Assembly: GCF_047946665.1 (NCBI RefSeq)
Contig: NZ_CP172312.1
Span: 806,001 to 870,000 of the forward strand
Source: Allohahella sp002354735
GTDB taxonomy: Bacteria; Pseudomonadota; Gammaproteobacteria; Pseudomonadales; Oleiphilaceae
Length of the DNA: 64,000 nt
Direction of reading: 5' to 3'
Shown here: piece after piece, positions 7,361 to 16,089 of the stretch
Layout of the letters: the number at the start of each line of letters is the position of its first letter
Position numbering within the stretch: the stretch's first letter is position 1
Notes under the pieces: model-generated
The model's input: the letters and a program-made list of their open reading frames with translations, nothing else
Database searches by the model: none
What the model was told of the DNA's origin: nothing
Made by a program: the position numbers and the translations under genes

Positions 7361-9282
7361 GCCGGATTTACACCTATTCAGAAACATTCTCGATTGGCGA
7401 TCTTGCCCGCGCTGTCGATGTAGCGAGCGAGTTTCAGGCTGTTCAATCAGGCCTTGAACGACTCCCGAAGCTCTCAACAGAAGGTATCGGCTTTGCTGAA
7501 CCTTTCCGGATTGCTGACGCGCTTGAGGCCTTTCACCCGGTCACAAAAGCCCAGCTCGACGCGGCCAAAGTCTCGGTTGTCGAGGATAAAGCGGCGGCTG
7601 AACTGTTCTCCGAGCAAGCCGAATCCTCTGCAATATCCGCTGCGGCCTCAGAAGCTGCGACGGCAACAGCAAGCGCTGAAATCACCGCGCTGTCATCCGG
7701 CATTATCGATATCAAGAACCAGGCGCAGGAGCAGGCCAACCGATCACAGAGCGCTGCCGATCTTTCCCGCGATTGGGCGCTGAAGCCATTCAATCAAACC
7801 GTCGACGGACCCGGTACACGCTCAGCTCTGCATTACTCGGTCGTTGCCAATCAGCATGCCGATACGGCCGCAGGCTATGCCAATGACGCTCGTCAGCTGA
7901 CCTCTGGCGCCCGTAAATACATGGGCTATCACAGTGCAGCCGGTGGCACCATGCCGATTGCTGCGCCGACCTCAACGGATCGCGGCAAATACTGGTATAT
8001 CTCAGCTGCTGGCACTTTGCCCGGTGTCGGCGCCGTAGCCCTGGGTGACGAACTGTCGATCAACTCGGTAAACGCCTATGAAGCGGCGGGGCTTAACTCC
8101 GACTCGATCAAGAGCATCAACGGCAAGACCGGCAACGCTGTCACGCTGTCGATTACCGACTTTGACGGCGCGCCTCGCCTGCATACTCACACCGACTATG
8201 TGAACAAGGGGCTAAACCTCTCCGACCTGCCGTCACCATCGACCGCCAGAACAAGCCTCGGCCTCGGCACGGCGGCCACGAAGAATGTCGGCACCGGTGC
8301 TTACGACGTGGTTCAACGTGACGCGAACGGCAATATACCCGGTGGTTCAGGCACGGCTTCAGCGACCGCTCAGCGCCTTGCCAGCCCGATTACCCTTGCG
8401 CTCTCTGGTGGCGTAGCCGGGCAGGCCACTACTGATTTCGGCGGCAACGTTACGATTGCAACAGTGGTCAATCCGGCGAACCACAATCACACGAAGATCA
8501 ACCAGGGCGAGGCGATTGGCTTTGCCGGTGGCGCTGCATCGATTACCGGCCTGTGTCACGCCCGCTCCGGTGTCGGCTGGCCTGAATCCGGCTCCGTGCT
8601 TCATCTACCAGGCGGCACGAACGGGCAGGGCGCGCTTCAGCTGTTCTCGCCAGATGGCGCCAGTCCAACCCTTCAGTACCGGATCGCCAATAACCAGACC
8701 GGCAATTTCGGCGCGCTGCAAACCGTCATGTCCAAAACCGTGGCCGATGGTTTGTACCTCGCCAAAGGTGACACCGCGAACAAGGCCACCCGATTGGCTG
8801 AAGCCCGGCAGGTCAAACTGTCAGGCGATGTTACCGGCAGTTCCAACGCCTTCGACGGCTCGCAGGACGCGAGTATTTCGGTAGCACTCGATGCCAACAA
8901 GGTGCTGCAAAAGCTGGTGACGGTGGACGGGGCGGGTTCTGGCCTTGATGCCGACAAGCTCGACGGCCTTGAGTCCACCGCATTTCGCAAAACGGCCGAC
9001 AAAATCGCGCTAACGATTACACAGATTGAAAGCTTTTCTGCCGGCGTTACGGCGGTCAGTGTCTCGACCTTCAACAGAAACAGCCTCCTGTTTATCCGAT
9101 ATCGCCCGAACGGCGTGAATGCCGACAACAGCGTGACTGCGGCGACCAAGAAAGGCGTTACCGCCACGCTCTACGCCGGATCGACTTCAACTATCGATAT
9201 TTCTCAATCAGCCGGGGGCTCGCTCCAGATAAACGCTTTCGGCTGCAAAATTTACGCAATAGACGAACTGGCTTGGTCATGA
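7357..9282 (+). CDS. Tail fibre protein
   Basis: The 641-residue fibre has an N-terminal attachment region, an Ala/Ser/Glu-rich helical stretch at about residues 65-145, a SINGKTGNAVTLS segment, and a phage tail-repeat motif (NLSDLPSPSTARTSLGLGT, near 287-306). A Gly/Asn-rich beta stem carries HTH metal-like residues (LHTHTD, NHNHTK), and a C-terminal knob of about 100 residues closes the protein. HxH pairs in such stems often bind metal ions along the trimer axis. It is likely the receptor-binding protein. It is translated from a GTG overlapping the nozzle gene stop. Confidence 0.8.
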   Translation: MSRIYTYSETFSIGDLARAVDVASEFQAVQSGLERLPKLSTEGIGFAEPFRIADALEAFHPVTKAQLDAAKVSVVEDKAAAELFSEQAESSAISAAASEAATATASAEITALSSGIIDIKNQAQEQANRSQSAADLSRDWALKPFNQTVDGPGTRSALHYSVVANQHADTAAGYANDARQLTSGARKYMGYHSAAGGTMPIAAPTSTDRGKYWYISAAGTLPGVGAVALGDELSINSVNAYEAAGLNSDSIKSINGKTGNAVTLSITDFDGAPRLHTHTDYVNKGLNLSDLPSPSTARTSLGLGTAATKNVGTGAYDVVQRDANGNIPGGSGTASATAQRLASPITLALSGGVAGQATTDFGGNVTIATVVNPANHNHTKINQGEAIGFAGGAASITGLCHARSGVGWPESGSVLHLPGGTNGQGALQLFSPDGASPTLQYRIANNQTGNFGALQTVMSKTVADGLYLAKGDTANKATRLAEARQVKLSGDVTGSSNAFDGSQDASISVALDANKVLQKLVTVDGAGSGLDADKLDGLESTAFRKTADKIALTITQIESFSAGVTAVSVSTFNRNSLLFIRYRPNGVNADNSVTAATKKGVTATLYAGSTSTIDISQSAGGSLQINAFGCKIYAIDELAWS

Positions 9283-9295
9283 GAGGCACGCAGTA

Positions 9296-10258
9296 ATGGC
9301 AATTTTAGACCCGCTTAAAAAGAATCAGTATACGACTACTGGTATGCCTGCCACGACGCAAGCGAGCCAGGGTACAGCTTCGGCCAGACCAACTGGCGGC
9401 GGCGTATCGCAAGGCACAGCCCAGACCTATAACGCTGCCACCGGCACGGCTCAGACGTATAAGCCGGTCGAACGCGACGTTAAGGCCAATGAGACGGTTC
9501 AGTCTCAGCTGGGCGATATCCTCGGCCAAAACTCCGTCTATATGCAGCGAGCTCGCGAATCTGCCAACCAGCAGATGAACAGCCGTGGCCTGTACTCGTC
9601 GTCTATGGCTGTTGGTGCGTCTCAGGGCGCTGCGATTGATCGAGCCCTGCCTATCGCTCAACAGGACGCCAGCACCTACGCACAGCGCGCCTCACAGAAC
9701 CTGGGCGCCGTGAACGATGCCGGGCAGTTCAATGCCAACTCGCAAAATACGATGACGCTGAACAACCTTCAGGCGCAGAACCGCGCTGCCGAGGTGAACG
9801 CTGGCAACATTCAGCAGATGACCATGACCAACATGGACGCGCAGAACCAGTCAACGCTGCTCGGTCGTCAGCTGTCGTCGCAGGAGAAGATGCAGTCTCA
9901 GCAGATCAACTCTCAGGAGAAGCTGCAAGGTCTTCAGATTCAATCCCAGGAGCGCCAGCAGCAGCTGCAAATGAACCAAGATCTCGTCATGCGCCGCCTC
10001 AACGAGCAGCAGCAGGTTGGCATGCTTAGGCTCGAGCAGCAGTACGGCCAGATTGCTCAGAAATCAGAAGTCGTTTCGAGGAACTACGCACAGATGATGG
10101 ACTCGCTCGCCCAGATCGGTTCAAACAACTCACTCACCCCTGACCAACAGCGAGCAGGCGCACAGCTGCTTATGGACCAAATGAACAACTTTCAGAGCTT
10201 TGCAAATGACCTGTACAGGCCTACCAATTCCCCTGTTTACCAGCGTACCGGAGGCTGA
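9296..10258 (+). CDS. Gln-rich internal virion (ejection) protein
   Basis: The 320-residue product has a Gly/Thr-rich N-terminus, a SRGLYSSS segment, and a long Gln/Asn/Met-rich helical stretch (residues 140-270) predicted as coiled coil. Runs of Gln-rich helices downstream of tail genes are typical of podovirus internal core proteins that enter the cell with the DNA. It opens a group of five tightly spaced genes of similar style. The exact place in the virion is unknown. No enzymatic motif was seen. Confidence 0.55.
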   Translation: MAILDPLKKNQYTTTGMPATTQASQGTASARPTGGGVSQGTAQTYNAATGTAQTYKPVERDVKANETVQSQLGDILGQNSVYMQRARESANQQMNSRGLYSSSMAVGASQGAAIDRALPIAQQDASTYAQRASQNLGAVNDAGQFNANSQNTMTLNNLQAQNRAAEVNAGNIQQMTMTNMDAQNQSTLLGRQLSSQEKMQSQQINSQEKLQGLQIQSQERQQQLQMNQDLVMRRLNEQQQVGMLRLEQQYGQIAQKSEVVSRNYAQMMDSLAQIGSNNSLTPDQQRAGAQLLMDQMNNFQSFANDLYRPTNSPVYQRTGG

Positions 10259-10260
10259 TC

Positions 10261-11115
10261 ATGGGTTTCTTTAAAAAGCTCTTCAAAGGCGCAAAAAAGA
10301 TCGTCAAAAAGACGTTCAAGGCAATTGGCTCCGGCCTGAAGAAAATGTGGAAGAACAAATGGATTCGCGGCGCAATCATCGCGGCCGCTGTTATTGGCAC
10401 AGGCATGTGGGCGGCGGGGGCGCTTGGTGCTTCCACCGTGGGGGCTGGGGCGGCTGGAGCCGCTGGCAGTGCTGGAACCGCTGCTGCGGGCGCTGCCGCT
10501 GGCGCAACTGCCGGGGTAGGTAGCGCCGTTGGTGGCGCTGCTGGTGCGGGCGCTGCTGCCGGGGCAAGCGCTGCGGCTGGAACTGCTGCGGGCGCTGCCG
10601 CTGGCGCGGGCGCTGCTGGAACGGCCATCGGAGCGGGAACAGCTGCTGCTGCCAATACCGGCATTCTGGGCTCGATCGGATCATCGATTGCCTCCGGCGC
10701 GTCTGCTATTGGCTCCGGTATTTCAAGCGCTGCCGGTTGGGCGGCTGCCAATCCAGGCGCGGCAAGCATTCTCGGCGGCGGAATAATGCAGGGCGCGAGC
10801 ACGATGGCTGCTGCGAAACAGGCTGAAGACGAGCGCGACTATCAGGAGAAGGTCTGGGGTCGCCAAGGCGCTTTCGGCATTTCAAATGATGGCAGTGATC
10901 AGGGCGGCATGGGCGTCACGGGTCGACCGCAGATGATGTCATCACCAGAACCGACTTACCGACCCGAACAAATTGCCGCTGCACCGTCCAATATCCTCGG
11001 CCAGCCCGCAGCAGCGCACTACGGCCAGACGTACGCTGCACAACCCTACGCCCCGCAGCAAAAACAGCGTCTGCGATTCAATCCTGACAGCCGTTCATGG
11101 GAGAACGTAGCATGA
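10261..11115 (+). CDS. Ejection protein with cationic amphipathic N-terminus and Gly/Ala-rich hydrophobic core
   Basis: The 284-residue protein starts with about 38 residues dense in Lys and Phe (MGFFKKLFKGAKKIVKK), resembling membrane-lytic peptides. A hydrophobic IIAAAVIGTG stretch follows. Then come some 110 residues of almost pure Gly/Ala with occasional Ser/Thr, full of GxxxG/AxxxA packing motifs. The C-terminal third is polar and Gln/Pro-rich. The layout suggests a protein that inserts into membrane, perhaps part of the trans-envelope channel formed by ejection proteins. It is too long for a holin and lies among virion genes. The start is two bases after the preceding stop, and the end overlaps the next gene as ATGA. 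Confidence 0.5.
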   Translation: MGFFKKLFKGAKKIVKKTFKAIGSGLKKMWKNKWIRGAIIAAAVIGTGMWAAGALGASTVGAGAAGAAGSAGTAAAGAAAGATAGVGSAVGGAAGAGAAAGASAAAGTAAGAAAGAGAAGTAIGAGTAAAANTGILGSIGSSIASGASAIGSGISSAAGWAAANPGAASILGGGIMQGASTMAAAKQAEDERDYQEKVWGRQGAFGISNDGSDQGGMGVTGRPQMMSSPEPTYRPEQIAAAPSNILGQPAAAHYGQTYAAQPYAPQQKQRLRFNPDSRSWENVA

Positions 11116-11687
11116 GTATTTTAGGCGATCCAAACGCGCAACAGATGCCGCAAGAACAGATGCCTCCTGAAGCGGCAGAGCCTATGCCAGAGCAGGGAGC
11201 CGAAGAGGTCGAGGCCACGCCTGAAGAGCAGGCTATGGTCGAACAGTACGTCAAGGCTTCACTAAAGCAGGCGATGGGGAATCCCTCAATACATTCCAAT
11301 ATGGTCCAGACCATGCGGGCTTCAGCAAAGACGAACCTGTCGCAAGGTATCGCTCAGATCGCTGTCATGCTCTACGACAAGGCGGAGCAGGATATCGGGC
11401 TTCTGCCGAATGAAGATCTCCAGGAGCCCATTTTCGAGTCGATCATCGAGAATCTTATGGCCGTTGCTGCTGAGAACACATTGGCGCCGATCAAAGTTTT
11501 CAATGAGGACATGGCGGTCGAAATCTACACGATGGCGGGCCGCCTCTGGATAGACGCACACCCTGATCGTGCCGACCCTGAAGACGAGGCTTATATCGCT
11601 CAGGCGGAAGCACAGGGCAAGGCTCAGCCAGAACAAGCGCCGCAGCAAGCGCCAGAGCAACCACAATCAGGCATTTTAGGAGCGTAG
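11112..11687 (+). CDS. Acidic internal virion protein
   Basis: The 191-residue product starts at the ATG at 11112, overlapping the previous stop (ATGA); an upstream in-frame codon at 11097 lies inside the previous gene and is less likely. It is acidic, with Pro/Glu/Gln-rich ends and a helical core (residues 45-150) containing QGIAQIAVMLYDKAEQDIG. Similar acidic helical proteins of about 190 residues occur beside large ejection proteins in P22/T7-like phages. Function inside the virion is inferred only from the neighbourhood. Confidence 0.5.
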   Translation: MSILGDPNAQQMPQEQMPPEAAEPMPEQGAEEVEATPEEQAMVEQYVKASLKQAMGNPSIHSNMVQTMRASAKTNLSQGIAQIAVMLYDKAEQDIGLLPNEDLQEPIFESIIENLMAVAAENTLAPIKVFNEDMAVEIYTMAGRLWIDAHPDRADPEDEAYIAQAEAQGKAQPEQAPQQAPEQPQSGILGA

Positions 11688-11689
11688 TC

Positions 11690-12832
11690 ATGGCGAGCTA
11701 TGGAATTTTGGGCTTCCTCCAGGGTGCTGGCGGGGCTGGTAAAGAACTGGCCGACAAGGCTGTCGATAATCAGTACAAGGTCGCGGCTGAAGAGCGGGCG
11801 ACGCATAACGAGCAGGCCCGTCTGAAAATGATGGCTGCGCTTGAGCAGAGTCAGGCGGAGCGTGATCAGGGTTATGCGCGTGAGAACTATGCCATCACGA
11901 GACGAGATCAGATTGAGGACCGCGACCTAACTCGCGCCGATCAGGCGGCGGCGGGTGCAGCAGAGCGCCAGGCGAAGGATGTCGACTACGCCAGAACCTT
12001 GGCGCGTGACGAAACGAAGGCTGCCAATGAAATGGCAATTGAAAGGCTGAAGCTCAGCACGAAGTCGCCAAGCTTCGACGTGAAAGCCGGTGTGAACCAG
12101 GCCACAGGGAAGCCCGAAATATACCGAATGAATAAGGCCACAGGCGACGTCGAGTGGACGGGTATCGCGCCGGTGCCAAAGAATGGCATCACGGTTGGGC
12201 CTGACGGCACCATTACCATCGGCGGCGATAACCAAGGCCTGTCGTCCGGAACCACCAGGAAGATTCAGGAAGATCAGATTAACGACACGGTGACGCTGGA
12301 CAAGCTCAGCCAGATCGACAAGCTGTATGACAAGACCTTCCTTCAGGTGCCGGGAAAGGCAAAGGCAGGGCTCACAAACGCTATGTCCAGCCTCGGCATG
12401 GACGTGGACCCGAAGAGCGAAGAATATGCCGCGAACAAGCGAGCATTCGATCAGTTGGTTTCAACCGAGTTCTTTGCATTCAGGAAAGAGATCACAGGTG
12501 CTGCGGGCGCCGCGGCAGAATTGAAGCAGCTTGAAGACGGTATTATCAACACCAATCTGTCGCCTGTTCAGTTTGAATCGGCGTTCAAGACATACAAGGA
12601 CGAAGTTGGCCGAGCCGTGCGGATCCGCAATAAGCTGCTTCGCGAAGGCCTGTCTACGAACGATGAAGACTACGCTGCCGCTTTCGATCAGCAGTGGAAG
12701 GAAACCAAGGGCGTCACGCCATCTAAATCTGAGTTTGAAGCGCGAGCGGATGAGCTCGAAGCCAAGGGCGTTCCACCAGACAAGATGATCGAGATGATGA
12801 AGCTTGAAGGCTTTCCGGTGAGGATGAAGTAA
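11690..12832 (+). CDS. Internal virion protein, helical
   Basis: The 380-residue protein has a Gly-rich start (GILGFLQGAGGAG), a highly charged helical section (residues 25-125) with many Ala/Arg/Glu, then a more globular C-terminal half. The start ATG has a TTTAGGAGCG ribosome site inside the end of the preceding gene. It overlaps the next ORF by one base (TAATG). I recognise no enzymatic family; it belongs to the ejection-protein group by position and style. Confidence 0.5.
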   Translation: MASYGILGFLQGAGGAGKELADKAVDNQYKVAAEERATHNEQARLKMMAALEQSQAERDQGYARENYAITRRDQIEDRDLTRADQAAAGAAERQAKDVDYARTLARDETKAANEMAIERLKLSTKSPSFDVKAGVNQATGKPEIYRMNKATGDVEWTGIAPVPKNGITVGPDGTITIGGDNQGLSSGTTRKIQEDQINDTVTLDKLSQIDKLYDKTFLQVPGKAKAGLTNAMSSLGMDVDPKSEEYAANKRAFDQLVSTEFFAFRKEITGAAGAAAELKQLEDGIINTNLSPVQFESAFKTYKDEVGRAVRIRNKLLREGLSTNDEDYAAAFDQQWKETKGVTPSKSEFEARADELEAKGVPPDKMIEMMKLEGFPVRMK

Positions 12833-15135
12833 TGGGATGGCGCGATCAGATTGCGTACGACGACTCAGCAACCACAACCACGCAGCCCGCGCAAAAGTCT
12901 GGCGGGTGGCGTGATCGCATCATTTACGATGAGCCGATGGAAAACGAAGCGGCTCCTGAAGCAGCAGCGCTTCCACCTGCCGCGGATCCTGTCGTGCCTG
13001 AAAAAGACGGTACGTGGTGGGATTCGACCAAAGAAGTGGCGAATAGCGCTTACAACTTGGTGACCGGTGCAGACCGAGAGACCGAAGCCGCCAAAGAGTT
13101 TGTTGACGTGCCGGGCGGATCAGAAAACTTCTGGAAGAATGGCCTCATGTCTGGCGGCTTGTTGACCACCAGTAGTGATCAGGAGGCGGCCAATGTCATC
13201 AAGAACTATTACCCAGACGCGGCTATTGAAGAAGACGAGAAGGGCAACGTAATCGTTGATCTGACCATGTACGGCGGGAAGAAGGGCACGGTGAACAAGC
13301 CTGGCCTCGATCATCGAGACGTTTTGCAAGGCCTGTTCAGTCTGGCTGAGTTCGCGCCAGCTGCAAAATACGGCAGCATGGCGAAGTCGGCCATTGGCAA
13401 AATGTTCGGCGTAGGCACGCTGAGCGCAACGACTCAGGCTCTCAATGATGGCGTTGCGGTTGCTAGCGGGAGTCAGAAGCCTACCGACAACATCATTGCC
13501 GACGTTGGGCTTGCTGGCGTGGGCGGAGCCGTTTTCGAGGGGATAGCCCAAGTCGGCAGTAAAGCGTGGAAGGCTTACAAAAGCGCGGCCGCGAACGGAA
13601 CCCTGAGCGATAAGCAGAAAAGCGTCATCGTCCAGGAGGCCCTGAAGCTTGGCGTCCCTGCCGATGAGATCAATGACGGTCTGCTGAAAAAGTGGGCCCG
13701 CAGCGCCGATGACGCGGTCAATGGCGGCCGGGGCGATTTAAACCCACTGGAAAAGGAGTTCGACTTTCTCCTGACTAGAGGTCAGCGAAGCGGTGACGAT
13801 GCGCTTTTGGGTGCCGAGGACTCTTTGAAGACTGGCCGAAGAGGGCAGGAAGCCCGCGGCATGATGCTAGGCGGCCAGAAGGCACAAGAGCAGCGAGCTC
13901 TGGATATTGTGGAAGAGTTCAAGTCTCGTGTCGCTAAGGATGGTGCGCGCATCGAATACCCCTCCGATGCAGGCAGGGCCCTGAAAGACCAGGTCCGATC
14001 AGCCGCGGCCAAAGAAAAGGAGAAGGTTGGCGCAGCCTACGACGCAGCCCGAGAGGCAAATCCAGCGCTCGCGGTTACCGATATGCGCGGAGTTGTCACA
14101 CGAGCCATAAACGGACTCGAGGACGGTGCGGATCCGACCCTACCAGGCACATCAAAAGTTTTGTCGCAACTCGATGAAATGGACAAGAGCTTCGTCAACG
14201 ATATCGATACCGGCCGAGCCGATGCGCTGTTCAATCTTAAGAACATCGAAACGCAGCGCAAAAGCATCGTCACAGCCATAAATAACGCGGAGCCTGGGCG
14301 TTCTGACTACCGCCAGCTCGTACAGATCAAGAAAGCTTACGACGAGGGTATTGATGAGGCGGTCGCTCAAGGCTTGTTCAAGGGCGATACCGCGGGCATT
14401 GAGAAGCTGAAAGAGGCCAGAGGCCTGTATGCTGATTACCACAAGAAATTCAGGGGCCGGGATGATGGCGGCGCTTTTATCAAAAAGCTTGTTGAGAAGA
14501 ATCCGACGGATGCGGAGGTCATCAAGTCTCTTTTTTCCACCAGCAGCTTTTCAAACTCGGCCGCCGAAAATCTCGCCAAAAAGTACAAAGAGATTCTGGG
14601 CGCGGATTCTGATGCGTGGAACCAGGTCAGACAGGCAGCGCTTGATACGCTGATCAAGACTACCACCTCTACCGCTGGCGATCGGTCTGTCCGCGCCGTG
14701 AGCGGCACCCAAACGTTGAACTCAATCCGACAGGCGATGAAGCAGAACGACAGGCTCATGAAAGAACTGTTTACGCCTGATGAAATTGCGGAGGTGCGCC
14801 GTTTTGCGCTGTTGGTTCAGCAGTCACAGCCACCTTTAAAAAATGCATCCGGCACGACGTCCGTACTGATCGAGGAAGGATTGAAGGCCGGCGCCGCAGG
14901 TAAGTTTGGCGGTCTTGACGTCGCTCTGCTTGGAACCGATCAAACGGGCGCCCTGGCTGCAAAGAAAGCGGGGGAGGTCATGATGGGATGGTTTTCAAGT
15001 CGAAAGGCTCGGAGCGATGCCGCGGCAGCCTTCAGGCCTTTTGAGAAAGTGCTGAACAACGGAAACTATGAGCCGGTCAAGAACATGGCCAAAGGTGCCG
15101 GAGCGGCTGGCTATTCCAACTCTTCAGGCGAATAG
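12832..15135 (+). CDS. Large internal virion / DNA-ejection protein
   Basis: At 767 residues this is the largest and last protein of the virion block. It opens with two near-copies of a WRDxIxYD motif (at about residues 3 and 25), has a central region with small hydrophobic Gly/Ala-rich helices (about 175-240), then long charged helices. The size and final position resemble the large ejection proteins of short-tailed phages. No lysozyme or protease motif was found. It ends in TAG at 15133, and its last 25 bases overlap the convergent small membrane-protein gene. Confidence 0.55.
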   Translation: MGWRDQIAYDDSATTTTQPAQKSGGWRDRIIYDEPMENEAAPEAAALPPAADPVVPEKDGTWWDSTKEVANSAYNLVTGADRETEAAKEFVDVPGGSENFWKNGLMSGGLLTTSSDQEAANVIKNYYPDAAIEEDEKGNVIVDLTMYGGKKGTVNKPGLDHRDVLQGLFSLAEFAPAAKYGSMAKSAIGKMFGVGTLSATTQALNDGVAVASGSQKPTDNIIADVGLAGVGGAVFEGIAQVGSKAWKAYKSAAANGTLSDKQKSVIVQEALKLGVPADEINDGLLKKWARSADDAVNGGRGDLNPLEKEFDFLLTRGQRSGDDALLGAEDSLKTGRRGQEARGMMLGGQKAQEQRALDIVEEFKSRVAKDGARIEYPSDAGRALKDQVRSAAAKEKEKVGAAYDAAREANPALAVTDMRGVVTRAINGLEDGADPTLPGTSKVLSQLDEMDKSFVNDIDTGRADALFNLKNIETQRKSIVTAINNAEPGRSDYRQLVQIKKAYDEGIDEAVAQGLFKGDTAGIEKLKEARGLYADYHKKFRGRDDGGAFIKKLVEKNPTDAEVIKSLFSTSSFSNSAAENLAKKYKEILGADSDAWNQVRQAALDTLIKTTTSTAGDRSVRAVSGTQTLNSIRQAMKQNDRLMKELFTPDEIAEVRRFALLVQQSQPPLKNASGTTSVLIEEGLKAGAAGKFGGLDVALLGTDQTGALAAKKAGEVMMGWFSSRKARSDAAAAFRPFEKVLNNGNYEPVKNMAKGAGAAGYSNSSGE

Positions 15136-15458
15136 TCCGGTTTTTGGACTCGAACGCCGTAGCGCTTTTCGAAATACTCGATGTGGCGCCGCGGCAGCCG
15201 GCTGATCTGAAGCTGAATCATTCGCTCGGGGTCGTCAAATACGGGATGGTCCCTAAACCAGACGCCCCAGCGGATCCGCAAGAACAGGAAGTATAGCGGC
15301 GCGAATACCAGCAAATAGCCGACGCAGCTGAAGAATATGGCCAGCATAATCCATTGAGCCCAAAGCCAGTCATCTGGAATTGCCAGGGCTATGCCGACAT
15401 AAGTCAGAATGGCGAACAGCTTTGCGCCAAACCAGAAGTTGTCGCCGCGCTCAGTCAC
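15111..15458 (-). CDS. Small membrane protein, 115 residues
   Basis: The likely start is a GTG at 15458 that overlaps the stop of the upstream gene by eight bases; longer versions of this frame only repeat the upstream gene out of register. Two hydrophobic segments are visible, LFAILTYVGIALAIP and a second starting IMLAIFFSCVGYLLV, followed by a basic cytoplasmic-type tail with a HIEYFEKRYG segment. No family is recognised. It is the last gene of the minus-strand accessory operon, behind rsr and the repeat protein. Its 3' end overlaps the virion operon tail to tail. Confidence 0.55.
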   Translation of the reverse strand: MTERGDNFWFGAKLFAILTYVGIALAIPDDWLWAQWIMLAIFFSCVGYLLVFAPLYFLFLRIRWGVWFRDHPVFDDPERMIQLQISRLPRRHIEYFEKRYGVRVQKPDYSPEELE

Positions 15459-15840
15459 TGTAATACGTAGTCCCACCAATCCGCCGACTCGTGCCGATCC
15501 CACCGCTATTGTCATTATGGTAAGTCGTCCCGCCAACTGACCGAGACGTGCTCGAACTGCCATCGTTCCAGTTATTGTAGGTCGTCCCGCCAACGCTGCG
15601 GCCAGTGCCGTTCAGCCCGTTCGACAGGTTGTTATACGTGGTCCCGCCAACCTCTCTCGAAGTCCCCGAAACGCCGTTGTTGAAATTGTGATACGTGGTG
15701 CCGCCGACTGATCGGCTCGTTCCAGACGTGCCGTCCATGCAGTTGTGATAGGTCGTACCGCCGACTGTCCGTGATGAACAGCTCGCGAAAGCCTCGGCAG
15801 AGAACAAAATCCCCGCCGCAATTATTGTTATCGCTTTCAT
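15451..15840 (-). CDS. Secreted repeat protein with 19-residue repeats
   Basis: The 129-residue protein starts at ATG 15840 behind a GGCAGGGAAA ribosome site. Residues 1-20 are a signal peptide ending in AEAFAS. The rest is five full and one partial copy of a 19-residue unit with the core VGGTTYHN, followed by a variable Asn/Gly/Ser-rich stretch and GTSR. Cys residues occur only near the start. The regular Gly-Thr-Thr-Tyr period suggests a repetitive beta structure, possibly surface-exposed. It may be a lysogenic conversion factor; that is inference. It sits in the operon behind rsr and the HTH gene and overlaps the next gene. Confidence 0.7.
   Translation of the reverse strand: MKAITIIAAGILFSAEAFASCSSRTVGGTTYHNCMDGTSGTSRSVGGTTYHNFNNGVSGTSREVGGTTYNNLSNGLNGTGRSVGGTTYNNWNDGSSSTSRSVGGTTYHNDNSGGIGTSRRIGGTTYYSD
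15454..15771 (-). repeat. 57-base tandem repeats encoding 19-residue units
   Basis: Five 57-base units plus a 33-base partial unit lie head to tail in the secreted repeat protein. Codons for VGGTTY are the most conserved; the middle of each unit varies. The array could expand or contract by slippage. Confidence 0.8.
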
Positions 15841-15906
15841 TTTCCCTGCCTCGTCTATTTGGCCTATTCGCAAGCTATCACCAAAGGCCAGCCCGAGGCA
15901 ATACGG

Positions 15907-16089
15907 TTATTTCTTCACCTTCGACAACTCACACTTCAGCCAGGCGGCAACAGCCCCCGGCACAGGTACTGCACCAGAGGCCCAGCGCCTGACCGTGCTG
16001 CCGTCAACGTCGATCCTTTCCGCTATTCGGGTCTGCCAGCCATAGCCGAAAAGCTTCTGGCCGGCCTCCCTGAACTCATCCTTGTTCAT
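15907..16089 (-). CDS. Small HTH DNA-binding protein (Cro/XRE-like), 60 residues
   Basis: The ATG at 16089 overlaps the rsr stop (ATGA), so it is co-translated with the Ro60 gene. The sequence carries a compact helix-turn-helix: QTRIAERIDVDGSTVRRWASG, with the recognition helix at about residues 30-38, then a PVPGAVAAWLKCEL helix. Sixty residues is near the minimum for Cro-like repressors. The promoter of this operon contains a palindrome between its -35 and -10 boxes, so autoregulation by this protein is a reasonable inference. It is not long enough to have a sensing domain. Confidence 0.7.
   Translation of the reverse strand: MNKDEFREAGQKLFGYGWQTRIAERIDVDGSTVRRWASGAVPVPGAVAAWLKCELSKVKK

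Noticed and set aside
3534..15135. Phage-wide recoding of TAG as a sense codon
   Set aside because: Scaffold, the acidic virion protein and the large ejection protein all end in TAG with a new gene directly after, so amber is a working stop codon here. Any suppression must be partial or specific.
15459..15593. N-terminal extension of the small membrane protein
   Set aside because: This part only translates the repeat gene in another frame; the GTG at 15458 gives a compact protein that begins exactly at the gene overlap.
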